Shown: positions 13,001 to 28,000, counted from the stretch's first letter. The stretch: 64,000 nucleotides of DNA from Ochotona curzoniae (GCF_017591425.1 NW_024467106.1:24232501-24296500); one strand, 5' to 3'. The notes: generated by a model not told the origin, from the sequence alone. Numbers and translations are program-made.

Positions 13001-16000
13001 ATTCTAGACTGACACGTTTTTCTTTTAGTCCCGTATAGATAATCTAGACATGTGGCCTGCAGAATTTTGTACAAGAATTAATATATCTGTTTTTCCCTGG
13101 CTTTTTTTCCCAAAATTTTCCTCCCAATCACTGGCTAACAAGCTTTACACATGCCTTACAGTATTTCCATGTTTATCTGTCCTACCCGGAATTCACAAGC
13201 ACCACAATGTATGGGTTTGGAACTATCATTTCCTCAGTATTTTTCTGTCTTCTTTCTTCTGAAACTTCCCATACATCTGCATTAGACAACATCCCAACGG
13301 ACATTTAGGTTGTTTGTCAAATCTGCTAACATTAGGCAGTAAACTTTATTTCAAGATCATTTTCCTGAGTTCCACTTGATTAGCAGCTTCTATGTTCATA
13401 TTTTCTTGGTAATTCTTGAAAACAGATCATCTATAATCTAACAACTCCCTACCCTTCTACTTTACTCTCATTTCTGGGTCTGACTTTATTGGCTGATTCT
13501 TCTCTACAGTTTCATTTCTTTGATTTTTTGCCCTGTTTTTAATATTCTTAACACTGTAGGAACCATGTTTAGTGTCCCAATTTCATTGTGTTCCTTCAAA
13601 CAGCATTGGACTTTGTTCTGATGAATTAAGTATCATGCAAAACAGTCTCATCTCTTCACATTCTGCTTGGTTTCCTAGGATATGCCCAGGCTAGTGTCTT
13701 CACGTCAGGATTACTACAGACTAATTGTTCTCTGGGACTTAAATTTCAACATGTGTTTCTTGAATTTACTAAGACTACTGATCTCTGGATTCCCTTCCTT
13801 GCTTCCTAGTCCAGAAATCAGTAGGTAGAAAACTGGAGTTTAAGAAGGTTCAGCAATTTTGTTTCCTCTTTTAGGTACAACAGTCCCTGACAAATCCTTT
13901 CTAATGTTGCAAATATTTATTTTTCATCTGTTACATCTGGTGTCCTCACTATTCCGCTTACCTTTACTGAAAACTAATCTAATCAAATACTCCAACTAAA
14001 ATTTTGAGCCTTTTACTCCTGAAGTTTTTTAAACACTATTTGCAAAGGTGAGCAAGCAAATAAAAACTAACTAGTGAAATGATAGATTATGATAAAATAG
14101 TAAGGATTAAAAATGGTAGTATTACAAAAGGATTACTCACCTCTGGCCACCACTAAGTTCAGTTAGGTTTTCTTTCCAGGTATTTCCTAAAGCAACCTTA
14201 AACTCCAGGCCGTCCAACACAGTCTGTCCCTCTGGTGGTGCAAGCATAGCATTAGCACCAGGCAACAAAGTAGAAAAAATAGATCCAAAGTCTTTGTTCA
14301 CCTGGATTAAAAAAAAAAAAATCAACCATAATGCTTTTCAAAAATAATAAATTATCACGTTTAAGCAATTCAGGAGATTCACTGTGTTGTTTATTTCAAC
14401 ACAGGAATTATCAAACTGTGGCCCATGAGACTAATTTAGCTCTGCCCGTTCATCTACACGCTGCCTACAGCTGCTAGTGCTGTAATAAATCAAGCAATGG
14501 AACAGAGACTGGATGGACCAGAAAGCTAAAAACGTTTATTATCTGCCCATTTACAGACACTTTACTGAGCCTACCCTAATATCCAGGGGAGCTGGAGACT
14601 TTATCACTCTACTCCCCAAGCTTCATACTTAAGAATTTCATGTAGGAATCCTCATGCGACGCAACCGAATCGCAGAAGGAAAAAAAAATCAAAACAACCA
14701 GAGAAGCAAATACAAAACTGAAATGTGTGACATAAACTTTTCTCTAATACATTTTTTTCTGTTGGCTAAGAATAGATGGTCCTATGGTACCAACAAAAGA
14801 CTTAAGCAGATTAGGATAAGGGGTGCAGGAAGAAAAGGCATAAAATCAAGGGACCATATCTGTTCAAAGTGTTAAGAAAAATTTGTTTCCCATCTGCCTC
14901 GCTGTAGAGTAAAAGTAGGTAAAAAATTGAGGATCAGAAATAGATTGGGATCCAAAGAGAGAAAGGCTAAGGAAACTATAGGACAGTTTACTTGTTTTGA
15001 CACATAAGGAAACTACACAGGGTTTACGGCCAACATCCTAGATAGAATATGGTGATTTTTATGCATGCACACCTGATCAATGGTCTGCAAATTTGGTCAT
15101 TTGTCTTCAAAGACATGACTATTTAATCAGAGTTCAATAGGCAAATTTGAGGGATACAAACACTCCATGGTTTTGGAAGAAATGTTCTACAGGGAAATTC
15201 TGAATTCAAATACAGGTATGCAAAATCCCAATCTAAATACAGTTTAATTAAAAGGCAAATGCACAACAAGACAGAGTTGCTATTAGCTGGTTTACCCCCA
15301 AAATGTTTGCAATCACTTGACTGCTAAAGCCAGGAGACAAGAACTCAATCCAGATCTCACATGTGGGTAACCATCATCTGCTTTTTCCCAGGGTATTTAT
15401 GGATTAGTATGAAGCTGGAACTGAGAATACAGGCAGACTCCAGCAACAAGGGAGCTTTGAGATACAGCTGTACTCCTGAATTTATATCCAGTAAAAAACC
15501 CATCTTGTAAGAGCAGTAACACACGTTGAGAAATAACTGACAAAGTAGCAACAGGTTCTAGTTTACCTGGGATAATTTCTAGAACTATACAAATGTCATC
15601 AAAAATGGTGAAAGGAATACTTATTTTAAAAACCCAGAAGGTGGCAGAGTATTTATAAATGTCCTGGGTTCTTATTTTTGATATCCTTTCTGGCCAGTCC
15701 AGGGAGAAGTAGCTCAGGACAAAGAAAGAATGTTACTTAACCCTGAACACACCACAGATGACATTTTTTGTGTGGACAGGTTTCCAAAAAAGAAAATAGA
15801 AACTTATATATGGCTGTATTCTTGCTCCATACATTAACATAGGTAGATCTAAGGATAATTCAAAAGGTTTGCAAAATGAGACTAAAAGGTAAGTTTTCTG
15901 TTCTAAAATTCTTTTGGATTTATGAGCTGCTGTATATACATGCTGCATATGTATATATGAATATATCCACAGAACTATATAAAGATAAAATGCAGTAATT

Positions 16001-19000
16001 TTGTAAATCTAATAAGGCTAATACGAAAAAAAATCCCACAAAACTGCATAAAAATACTCTGGTTAAATGAATCAAGTATGCTTTCAATTAGAATGAAATA
16101 TATAACGTTGGCAATAATAGTAGCTTCCTCATTAAGCACTTGTGACTGAAGCAGAACTAATTTCAGAATACTAACATTATAGGCAATCAATATAGATAGA
16201 TAATCAATACATATTACTTGTTTTGGAGAAGAATCGGTTTAAAGAATAGGCTCTGAGAAGTAGTAACCCAGGAGCTAGAACTGCATGCTCTACAAGAATA
16301 CATGAGGTCACCTTTCTGCATGCACCTTTTTCAAAGAAATACTACACAGAGTTGATCACTAAGTGAGTCTTTCAGTAGGAAAAGCATGGTGACTTAAAAG
16401 GAATTGAAGAGGAGTTAAGGTGCCCAATTTAGTTCCGGAAGGAAGAAGTTTGCTGAATAACTATGGAGTTGCACGTCTTCTCACAGTTCAAATGAGAAAA
16501 CCTCCACATGAGAGATTAAGGAATTATCCTACAGGAGACATATATATGAAGCCAGGAAAGCAGAAATCTTTCCAACTGTAAAAAAAAATTTTTTTAATTG
16601 ATTATACTGAACAAGAATATTGTAGAAAGAAAATATTGAACTTGCTTATTGTTCAATTTTCAAAAAGTTAAAGTAACAACTAGCAAGTTTTTTTCACTAA
16701 TACAGAGAACAGACTTCACTTATTTTTTGATAGGATTTCTGCCTACTCTGTAGTCACAAGCTTAACGTACCACTAACCATAACATGAAAAAGTAGGTGTC
16801 AGTACCAAGTTATTATTCCTATGTCTGTAGCACTGATATCCTCTAATCCCAACTGTTCTACTTTGAATCCAGCTCCTTGCTGGTGGCCTGAGAAGGCAAT
16901 GGAGCATGCCCCCTATACATACATGGGACACCTGGAAGAAACTCCTGGCTCCCAGCTGTGAATTGGTCCAGTTCTGGTCCTGGCAGCCATTTGGGGAATG
17001 ATCCAGTGGATGGAATATCTCTTTCTGTAACTTTTAAAGTAGATCATCTAAATCTTAAAAAACTAACAAATATAAAAATTATAGTTCCTTGGAGCCACCT
17101 ATGATGTACTATATCATCATATAGGAAATGGTTCCTGTCCCAGCTGCTCTATTTCTAATCCAGCTCCCTGCTAATGATCTGGGAAACACAATGGAATGAC
17201 CCACGTGGGTTCCTGCCACCTACCTGAGACCTGGAAGCAGCTTGGCCTTCTGGCTTGGCTCAGCTCTGGCCACTGCAGCCATCTGGAGAGTGAGCCAGCA
17301 AATAGATCTGTCTCTTGCCCTCTTTCTGTAAATTCTTTCAAATTAATGATCTTACCAAAAAGAGAAGAAAAAGTTCCCAGGAGTATGAACAAGGGCTTAA
17401 AAGAACCATCAAACACAAGTTGTCCCTATTGTTGAAAGGACACTGTAAACTTTGTTTCTAATGTGACAACACAGAAACCCAGTTCAAACTTTGGCTACAG
17501 GATATGACTGGGATTATTTCAAAACACTTATAAATCATGTTTTCCTCATCTATAAAGGAATCGGGTAAAGATAGCCAAATTGGGGCCCGGCATGGTGGCC
17601 TAGTGGCTAAAGTCTTTGCCTTGAACGCACTGGGATCTCATAGGAGCACCAGTTTTAATCCCAGCAACTCCACTTCCCATCCAGCTCCCTGCTTGTGACC
17701 TGGGAAAGTAGTTGAGGATGGCCCAAGGCCTTGGGACTCTGTACCTGCTTGGGAAACCCGGAAGACGTTCCTGGCTCCAGGCTTCAGATCAGCGCAGCAC
17801 CGGCCGTTGTGCTCACTTGGGGAGTGAATCATCGGATGGAAGATCTTCCTCTCTGTCTCTCCTCCTCTCTGTATATCTGACTTTACAATAAAAATAAATA
17901 AATCTTAAAAAAAAAAAAAGATAGCCAAATTGCTGTCTAAAGGTGCCTGGTGCACTTCCTTCTGTAACAAGAGAAAACTAAAAATCCAGTAGGGATATGG
18001 CCGAGACAATGAGAAACAAAGATACACGCGGGTTTTATAAAGGGAAGTCAGCACATAGCAGCTACTTTTCTCTCAAGACCAATGCTGAACAAAGAGGAAC
18101 TTCAATAAGGCAAGGTGAGCAGTAAAACTCCAGTAGTACCCTCTCATATGACACACATTCAAAATATTGGCTGCTGAAGCAGGGTTTAATTCTATTGGAT
18201 TCTCAGCACAGTTTGAGGAGCATCTGGGCTACTGTGCCATGGCACTGCCCAGAGGAAAAGGTCTGGCCTGTGCTATTGCACCTTCCCCAGCCCACTGCTT
18301 AGCTCCTTCACAGAGCCAACAGGTACCCTAACAACCCAGGGACCTGTGAAGCAGTCCCAACAATAGAGCCAGCCTACCCTAAGCATCATGGCTTGTGAGG
18401 AACCCTAGAAAAGGCATAAGCTGCACGGCCCACCCACAACTGGTCTGGGGAAGTAGCAAATAATGACCCCTGAGCTGCACAGCAGAGACCCAGAGAGACA
18501 GGGCACTGCCCTTTCCTGAATGTGGAAGTCCCAATGAAATTATGATGCTCACAGTCCTGTGGCCCCAAGAAGCAGTTGGACACCCTGTACTCAGAAGTTT
18601 CACCCACTTGAGGCCCTGCAAAGCATACATTCAGCCACCTCTAACCACTAGATAGGGAAACCATCCTGAGTAGATTGGCCCCAGTATCAAAGTTAAGTCA
18701 GACAAGTGTCACAATTGGTCCCATAGCAGTCCCATATTGTCACCAATAAAGTTATGTACACTGGATGCCATACTAGCCAGGACTTAACTGAAAGGTACCC
18801 CTGTGGTGTTGCTGCCAACACATGGCTCTTGGAAGCTGACAGGAGGCCTAACTCACAGCTGGGCCCACTATGCCAGTTACCAGTGAGCCACCACTGCCAA
18901 GGAGTCTGCATCTCTGCTGGCAACAGCATGCAACCACCCTGAAAGATGAGTCTACTGAGATATCTACAGACAATGTTGACATTGATGACAGCAGAATCAG

Positions 19001-22000
19001 CTGCCTGGACTCTCTAAGTTAATGCTTTAATTGTAAAGCAAATACAATAAACTATGACGCACTGTCAGCAGAAAATCTTTCAGGATAGAGGCCACCATAA
19101 AAACTTGGTAGAGCTAAATTATCAGTTGAACAAATATCAACACACAGACACAGATGTGTGGAAAGCTAACATTTAAGTTCCAAAGGAACATAAAAATGAA
19201 TCCCAACAAAAAGGAAGCCAATAAACTGCCCAGACAAGAAGGAAAACAGGGTTTAAGGAAGCTCAAGAGAATACAGACAACTCAATGAAGTTAATTGACT
19301 AATCCCCCCCCTGCAAGATTGGGATCCCGTGTTGGCACTGGTTTGTGTCCCACCTCCTCTACTTCCCAATCAGCTTCCTGCTTGTGCCCTGGGAAGGCAG
19401 CAGAGAGCTCTAGGTCTAGGGACCCTGAACCCATGTGGGAGGCCCGGGTGAAGCTCCTAGTTTCACATTTGTTTGTCTCTGGCCATTGAGGCCACTTGAG
19501 AAGTGAACCAGTGGCTGGAAGGGCTTTGTTCTTTCTTTCTCTGTAAATCTGTCCATCCAATAAAAATGAATAAATCATAAAAGAAACAGCAGGACCCGGC
19601 ATGGTGGCCTAGTAGCTAATCCTCGTCTAGAACGTGCTGGAATCCCACATGGGCGCCGGTTCTAATCCTGGCAGCCCCACTTCCCATCCAGCTTCCTGCT
19701 TGTGGCCTGGAAAAGCAGTCGAGGACCACACAAAGCCTTGGAACCCTGCACTCACATGGCAGACCTAGAGGAGGTTCCTGGCTCCTGGCTTTGGATCGGT
19801 GCAGCACTGGCTGTTGCGATCACCTGGGGAATGAGTCATTGGACAGAAAATCTTCCTCTCTGTCTCTCCTCCTCTCTGTATATCTGACTTTGCAATAAAA
19901 ATAAATAAATCTTTAAAAAAAGAAAGAAAAAAGAAACAGCAGTTAAGAGTGAATGGCCTTGTATTTGCAAGTACACACGAGAATCTAGTCTGGGATCACC
20001 TCAGTCAAAGTTTCTTTTGGGATCTCCCCAATTGAGCTGCTGGACTCAGAACCCTGTAACCATTTAGAGATGTGCAGGTTCCATGGTCCACCATGGAGTG
20101 CAAGTGCCAGAGCTGATCCTCCTAAAAGGCTCAGATGGAGCAGTGGAGAGCATAACCAGATGCACATGGAGGATATGGCAGTCTATCAGAACCTGCAGAG
20201 GATACCTGGCACAACAGAGGACAGAACAAATCAATCAACTACCCCAGCGATATGTTGGCGGCGAAAAACTGGGCAAACGGAGACTCTAAGGTGCACTATG
20301 TCAGTCAGTAGATTCTGCAGCAATCTCATTGTGCTTGGAATGGTGAGACTGGCAGCAATTCATAACAGCTGAAACCACTTAAGCAAGGCCCTCGGAGCAT
20401 GCCCCACATCAGGGACCTGGGATGGGTGGGAGACTGGGTGGAACTTCTCCCTTTAACCGCACCCCTCTTATCCCAGATACAGAAAAACAAGAGTGAATGG
20501 CAGATCAGATGAAGCAGAGTGTCAAAAACAAACTAGACGACGCAGAATTTGAATACAAAGAAAAGGACAAGCACACTCAAACAAAAATCAATACAGCCTC
20601 TAAGCCTTTTGGGGTCCTATTAAACAACCATAAGGCAATTGCTTTGGTGCAGTGTATTAAGTTACTGCAATGTTGCATCCCATATTAGGATGCTGGTTCA
20701 GGTCCTGGCTATTCTTTGCTTTTGATCCAGCTTCCTGCTAAAATACCTGGGAGGGAATTGTAGGCAATGGTCTAAGGTGGGTCCCTGTCACATGGGAGAC
20801 CTAGACAGAGTTCGTACCCTCGGTGTGACTTAGCCCCAAGCCACTGTAAGTACTTGGGGGGATAAAAGCAGTAGGTAAAAGATAAATCTCCCTTTCTCTT
20901 GTCTTTTCTGTCACTTGGGCCTTCAAACAAAATCTTTTTTGAAGATTTCTATCCACTGGCCACTCCACAGATGGCTGCAAGGGACAGCATTGGGTTATAA
21001 GAAAGCCACGAACTTCGTCTTGGCCTCCCACATTGGGTTACCTTCTGCTGCTTTTCCCAGGTTATGTGTGGATGCTGGATCCAAAGAGCAGCAGCTAGGT
21101 CATGAACTATCACTCACACGAGATGCCACAGGCTGTGGCTGAAACCACTGAGCCATAATACCAACCCCTCTAATAATTTCTGTGAAGCAACAAATATTTG
21201 CACTATGTGCGTTCTAGAAAAAGGAAATAGAAGACACTGAAATTCTAACGGCCTTGGAAAAGACACAGTCTTCATGGTAAGAAAAAAAAAAAAAACAGCA
21301 CCTCTGATAGATTCAACCATTAAAGGGCTAATTCTGCGATAAATTAAAACCAGACAAAAAATCGTGAGACAAACATAAAGAATCCTCATGGGAAACACAA
21401 AAGACTTTTCAGGCCAGGAAAAAATCCCTAAGAATGTAACACCCAAAAAGCCACTCTTCATAATGACTGGAAATGCTCTTTCCGAGACCAAAGAAAACAA
21501 ACAAACATAAGTGAATCCACGACCATTAGGCTGACTACAGAAAGAAGCAAACCTTAAGAGGGTCCTACAGCACACAATCATGAAAACAGGCGCGTACAAA
21601 ACTCAGCAGTAGAGCATATACACCAAACAGAAAGATAATCAAACCTTAAAATCAGGAAGCCATCAAATCACACAAAAAAACAAGAGTACAAAAGGAACAA
21701 AATGTTGGAAGTTACCTATTAATAATTCTAAAACCAAGACCCAACAACGGGCTGTGTACAAAACTCACTTCACCGGTAAAAACATATGTAAGACTGAAAA
21801 TTAAGGGGTGGAAGAAGATAGGTCGTGTAACCAATCCAGAAACCAAAAGCCAGCACTAATAGTTATATTTTCACTGCACAGGATGGACATTACATAAAAT
21901 ACCATACAAAGACAGCACACAACATGATTAAGGAAATGACTTCAACATTGTTATAATTATACCTGCATATATTTAAAGGAATCCAAAACAATATGTAAGA

Positions 22001-25000
22001 GACAACTGCATTATTTACTCCAGCACTATTTGTATTCTGGCTATTGCAAAATCAACTTAGATGTTCGGCAATAGAAGAATGGATAAAGAAAACATATACA
22101 CAAAGAAATATTATTCAGTCACTTATAGAAGAATGAAACAACGTTTTCTGCACCAACAGAGATGGAACTGGAGGATAACAGGTTAAATGAAATGTAAGCT
22201 TACAAATACCACATACGCTCACTTAAAATGTAGATGCTAACAAGCTGATCCCATGCAAGTATGGAAGAGTGGACACAATAGCCTGGGAAAGGTTTGTGGA
22301 AGGACGGAATGGAGCCAGGATGGTTAGTATCTGCAGAGAGTTGGAAGGAGTTACAACTCCTAATGTGTTATAGTACAATAGGATAAGTGAATAATGCAAA
22401 AAATATGGATATTTCTCATTTTATATTTTCCATGTGTTGAAATATCATATTGTATTCATATGTAAAATTACCATCATCAATCACAAATTAAAAATGTATT
22501 TAAAAAAAAAAATCACTCCACCAATGTTTTTACAGCTAGTATTTGGCCTCAGTGAATCTGAGCAGCAGATACAGAAGCCCACAGAGCTGACTGAGGCTCT
22601 GGAACACAGCTGCAGGTATCCAACAAAGAGCACTCTAATATGAACTCAAGACTGACAACCTCCAGACTGAGTGGATCCAAGGATAGTGAGGCTACTGTTT
22701 TTACAGTGTCATTAAAAGGAAAGGTAATAAACAAGGTAAGAATAAGGAATGGAGAAATCGAGATAGTTAGGAATCTAACAGAAATTAAGAACCAGAGCAG
22801 ACTATAATAGCATACTGCAGTGACACAAACTTACCTTTGCATATCCAGTAGCGGCCATGTCTAAACGGAATGTAATTAAAACCAGGGGAAGCTTTATTTG
22901 AAGAATGAGCAGGTACCAAATTCAACACAAAGTATCCATCGCAAATGAACCTTAGCTCATAAGCCTATTGATAATATTCATCCTTTCTGTGTACTGATTA
23001 AAGGATAATATTTTGGGGTTCAAATACCTTTTGCCAAGCAATATTTAGGGCTTGGTTTTTCTTCTGGTCAAGGTCTTCTATAGTTGCAAGTATCTTGGAT
23101 TTGTCATTTTCCACAATTCTCTTCTTCTTCATCAAGTCATTATACTGTTGGATAAAAAGTCTAATTAATCAGAACAAAATCTTTTTATTGTTTAACTTAT
23201 TTGACTCTATTTGGTCATTTTTGAGAACATGGATGCACCTGGAGATTATTACATCTAAATGAAAAACATCCAGTGCAAAGTTATACTCCCTGATCTCACT
23301 CACATGGAATCTGCGAACACTAACCCCAGAGAAGGGGCACTGCTGGTCATCAGAGGCTAAGGACAGTATAGCAGAGGCAAAGATGGTAAAAAGCTAATTA
23401 ATGCATACTAACTTATGTCTAAGCTGGAGGAATTTTTGAGTATTTTACTGTAAATGCACAAGGAAAAAATCAAACAAGCAAAACAAAATCTGCAATTACC
23501 AACAGGGCCTTCTCTGGTGAGGAGACCAAAAAACTAATAAATTCTTGGAACAAAAAATACCATTATCTATGAGAGTAGGGAAATGATTAAGTTTCCAAAT
23601 GTTACGCAGCTCAAGTTGAATCAAAAAATTTTTTTCCACAAGAATAGAGCTTGCTAAGTCTTAATTGCAGAAATGAAAACCAGCAGGAACATTTTAAAGA
23701 GTGATCACTACCTGTACCATTAGCCTGTTTGATATTTAACATAACAGATTCTTTGTACAACTAATGTCACAGCTTAAAAGCAACAACCCATTACAATAAA
23801 ATTTCTTAAAAGTAATTGAGTTTATAACTATTTTCAATTTTGCAGATGTTTCATTAAGTCTACTGTTACATGCAAATTCAAGAATTAAAGAAGGGCATTA
23901 ATGCAGAATGACTACAAGTGCTATTGCCTGCAGGGCTCTCAATAACAGGCCTGCTGCCCTGCTGCTGCATTGTCCCAGTGTTAACGCTTCTGACATTATC
24001 ACTAGATGATTCAAATTTCTTCCCTGTACTCGGTGAGGGCTGAAAATATCAATCACATTATCAAGTACCAAGACTGAGAAGACTGCTGGATTTACATGTT
24101 AGTAAAAAACTGTTAAATATGTAAGTTTCAATCATTACTCACATGATTATTATATAGACTAGTGTCAATAGGACAAGACAAAGTATGGAATAACTGTTGA
24201 GAAGTAAAAAGAGCAAACCTTATTTTTCAAAGCCTTTTAAAGCAAGTGAAGGAAATAACAAAAATAGGAGGAAATAACAGGATTCAAAAGTGTTATTTCT
24301 ATTTATGTCAAAATTTTTAAAAGGACATGATTATTGCAGAACAAAAGCCAGTAAAAAAAGCCATTCAAGGTACAAAATAATTTGTAGAAACATCCAATGA
24401 CACAGAAAGAACCATTAGAAAAATAAAAAGGGAAATAAAGAAAGTACACAAAACAATAACCAAAGGCTTACTCTAATAATTCCATCCAGGTTCACAGAGC
24501 TACTGTGTTTTAGTGTGGCAGAAACTGACTCACCCGCTCTTCAGCTTCTGTCAGTACATTCATGGCTCTCATGTTGACATTTCTTCCGAGTTTCTCCTTC
24601 AATTCTTGTAACTGCTGAAGTCTCTGGCCAGCTTCCTTTGGGTTGTTATTCTTAAAATCATAGGCACTATTGGGCTGGCCAAACAGGTGTTTCTCTGCAT
24701 TAATCCACTCATACTCTTTTAACATTTTTGATACCTTTTCACATATAAAAACAGAAGGACCCATGATTATTACATATTAAAAAAACTCTTATTTACTATG
24801 TAATATCAAATATTTGGAGAGAAAAATCCCAGAGTGACTCCATTTCCATGTGTCACTCACATGGCACAATATATTTCTTCATTTAAAACCTATTAATCAT
24901 TTCAAAATAAAGCACTTCTACAAAATGTGTCTTGCCACAACTGTTTCAGGTTCCCTGCATTCAATGCTTACCAGTTTGTTTAGCCTTATTCATTCTATAA

Positions 25001-28000
25001 GTATGATCTCATCTCCAAGCCCCCAATAAAAACCAACATTTATAAACTATCTTCCTGCTGACCTGAATTCTGAGTATGTTGCTCATCTTCCAATCTTCAG
25101 TACTTAGCATAATACTGAAATATAGGCATGTTGACAAGTGTTTGATAACAATATTTTTCAAGGGTTTGCACTAACAAATCCTTCCTTTTACCATCATAAA
25201 AGCAAATGAAATCACCTAACAATTTCCAATATAACATTTTCCCACACCAAAAAACCTGTTAGTAGTAATGCTGGCATTGGTGATTTCTTGGTGAGTCTAC
25301 TAACACTAACCTATAAAGGCTAATGGAGAATCAACAGTAATAAAATAAAGGAGATTATGATATAGTCATAAAAAATGGTTTTTAAATCAAGTAATGACCC
25401 TGAACAGGAATTCTAGTCCTTCCAGAGAGTAGAAAGAATATTCTAAATGTTCTTAGATGTCTTTTGAAGAGTGAAAAAGATCCTGGGTATTAAAGGTACC
25501 AAACATTGGGTATTAAAGGGCCAGAACATTGCCTCAATTGACTAATCCTCTTCCAAGCACGGCACACCATAGAGGTGCCGGTTTGTGTCCTGGCTGCTCC
25601 ACTTCCCATCCAGATCCCTTCTTGTGGTCTGTGAAGGCAGCAGAAAATGATATAGGTCTTGGTACCTTGCACCCATGTGGGATACGCAGGGGAAGCTCCT
25701 GATCAGTTCAACTCCAGCTACTGCAGCCATCTGAGGAGTGAAGCAGTAGACAGAAGATCTTTCTGTCTCTCCTCTCAATAATTCTGTCTTTTCAATAAAA
25801 ATAGATCGTTTTTATAAAAAGGCACTAAACTATTACATACGCATGATAATTCTTACAACTACATCATTGTAGCCTCTCAACCAAGTAATGATTTTCTTAA
25901 TAAAACATGTATTCTCTTAGGACATTTAAGTATAGACAGAATGATATATAAAATTTTAAGAGGATCAAACATATGAAACAACCAAAAAGTCAATTCAGTC
26001 TCCTTTTACATAATTTGTGTGTGTGAGCGTGTGTCTGTGTGCACGTATTGTTTTTTTATATTAGAAATAGGAGCTGGCATGGTGGCTCAATGGGCTAACC
26101 CCCTACCTATTAAGTGCTTGCATCCCATATGGGCATCAGGACACATGCTGTTTACTCCAGTTCCCATCATGCTCCCTATTTATGGCTTGGGAAAGCCAAA
26201 GCCTTGGCATCTGCACCCACGTGAGTGACCCAGAAGTTCCTGGATCCTGACGTCAGATTGATTCAACTCTGGCTACTGTGGCCATTTGATGCATGAATCA
26301 TTTGATGGAAGAGCTGTCTCTCCTCTTTATAAATCTGCTTTTCCAATAAAAATCACATAAATCTTAAAAAGAAAAATAAATTAGAAATAAGGTAAAGAGT
26401 TTACATTATTATTAATAACTAGTAATTACTTTAACATTTATGCATAAAAAGTTATAAAGAAATATCAAAAGTCTTGTGAAATGGAATTAAGAAACTTTAG
26501 TTTTAGGCAAAAAAGTGAAAGCTATGCAGAGTTTTAAAAATACACATTTTGTATTAACTTTTTGAAGATCTTTCATACGTACAAATTTCAGAATGTTTTG
26601 CACCAAATTCAAATATTTAGTTTGAATATTTATTTGAATATTTCTGTAAACCTTTTAAAGTATCTTTATTTTTCCTGGGGGTAATCACTAAATATCTGGA
26701 AAGTACATTTTATGCATGGAAATGAATATGTAAAATTAAATTACGAAATATTTGTACATGTTTAAAATAATTACTCTTAGGAAGCAGAAAACATTGGCAA
26801 GGTCATGAGTTATTGGGCTCCAGCTGTAACACTTATAGTGAGTTTTTCATTGAACTTATTAGTAGCTCGAACAATCATATTTTAAGGGTAAAAATCAGCA
26901 TAAACATGCCTTTGCAGCTGCATCTTCAGTTTCCCGTTTGTGTTTGCTGATGTTGTGGTCTAACTCCTTAATTTTAAGTTGAGACTCATTGTTCTGCTCT
27001 TTATGCTTTGCGACTTCTGCATATTTAGCTTTAATTACATTGTCTTGGGCTGTTATCACTTCTTTCTGCTTCGTTACCTCTTCTTGAGCTTTATTTACTG
27101 ACTCCTAAAGCAAAAAATTAGAAGAGAATATATAGTAAGGTAACACATAAACATTTTAGTTTTACTAAAATGCCTCTGACATACTGCTGGACAAGATAGC
27201 AATTAGAAACAGTCACAAAGCCCATTTTATACCACCATTAAAATAATTAATGAATTTACACAAAGGAAAAAAATTGTATTACAACTGGAAACAAAAGGCT
27301 GTTGGATAGAGCACAATGCTGGCCGACTGCTGTTTATCTGTCTCTTTTGTATCTTTGCTTTTCAATTAAATAAAAACAAAAAATGAAGCAAAAGACAGAC
27401 ACAGACACCCCCGATTGTACTTATCCAGGAAGGCAGAGAAGGGGTGGAGACAAGGAAGCTTACAGGTCATTCCCTCTTGCTCCTACAGATGTATTACCTG
27501 TGGCAATAGAGTGGCATCAGCACAGAAGCAAGAAATGAAGCAGGAAGAGATCTTACGTTTCGAGGAATGGAAGTGTGGCTCAAAGAAACTTCTCTGTCCA
27601 ATTTCTACTACTTTCCTGACTTCCAAACTTGAGGCTATTCAACCTCTCTAACACAGCTGAGATTTAGTCATTATCACCATTTGAAGTCAAGCCTAACTAA
27701 ATTCATAGATAGATTAGGAAAAAATAAAGAAAAGCAAAGAAATAGATAGCCTGTTAAAAGATTTCAAAGAAAAACAGTCCTCTGTGGTTAATTTTACAAG
27801 TACCAGTAAAATGTTAAATATTATTTTAGGGAGGCTATTCACAAAACCACATAATTTTGAGCAACAATGCTCCACCATATGTTTAGTTATATTTCCACTA
27901 ATTTAATTTCCTTATTTTTAATTTCTGTTATCAGAGATATTTCAGAAGAAAGGTAAAGAGTAGCATTCTCCTAGAAAGCTCAAAGATATTTTCACTTTTC

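Larger units (their letters stand above)
18150..22450 (+). mobile_element. Fossil L1 LINE, internally deleted and SINE-riddled
   Basis: GC-richer sequence at 18150-19280 and 19943-20520 resembles an L1 5' region. About 20497-20620 reads like ORF1 ([10 protein letters not shown]...[11 protein letters not shown]). At 21715-21905 is an ORF2 endonuclease-type stretch (aaccaagacccaac, then KLKGWKKI-like). At 21960-22450 is the typical L1 3' end (gaatggataaagaaaac, gatggaactggaggataac). SINEs at 19282-19928 and 20640-21170 interrupt it. No long open frame remains. It may be two L1 insertions rather than one. Confidence 0.6.
14302..23027 (-). other. SMC2 intron, longest (8726 nt)
   Basis: Holds the hAT remnant, six plus-strand and two minus-strand SINEs and the L1 fossil at 18.15-22.45 kb. 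14.6-15.3 and 15.5-16.8 kb show nothing recognised. Confidence 0.9.
24735..26909 (-). other. SMC2 GC-AG intron
   Basis: Donor GC at 26909-26908 in AAAG|GCATGT; acceptor AG at 24736-24735 after a short pyrimidine tract. It contains two plus-strand SINEs. Flanking exon phases and protein similarity fix both ends. Confidence 0.85.

Noticed and set aside
17583..17660. tRNA-like head with A- and B-box-like motifs as a possible tRNA gene
   Set aside because: It is the promoter region of a C SINE: no cloverleaf ends or terminator, and the SINE body continues directly.
21114..21599. 161-codon minus-strand open frame
   Set aside because: It reads antisense through L1/SINE-derived A-rich sequence, which explains the Phe/Leu-rich product.
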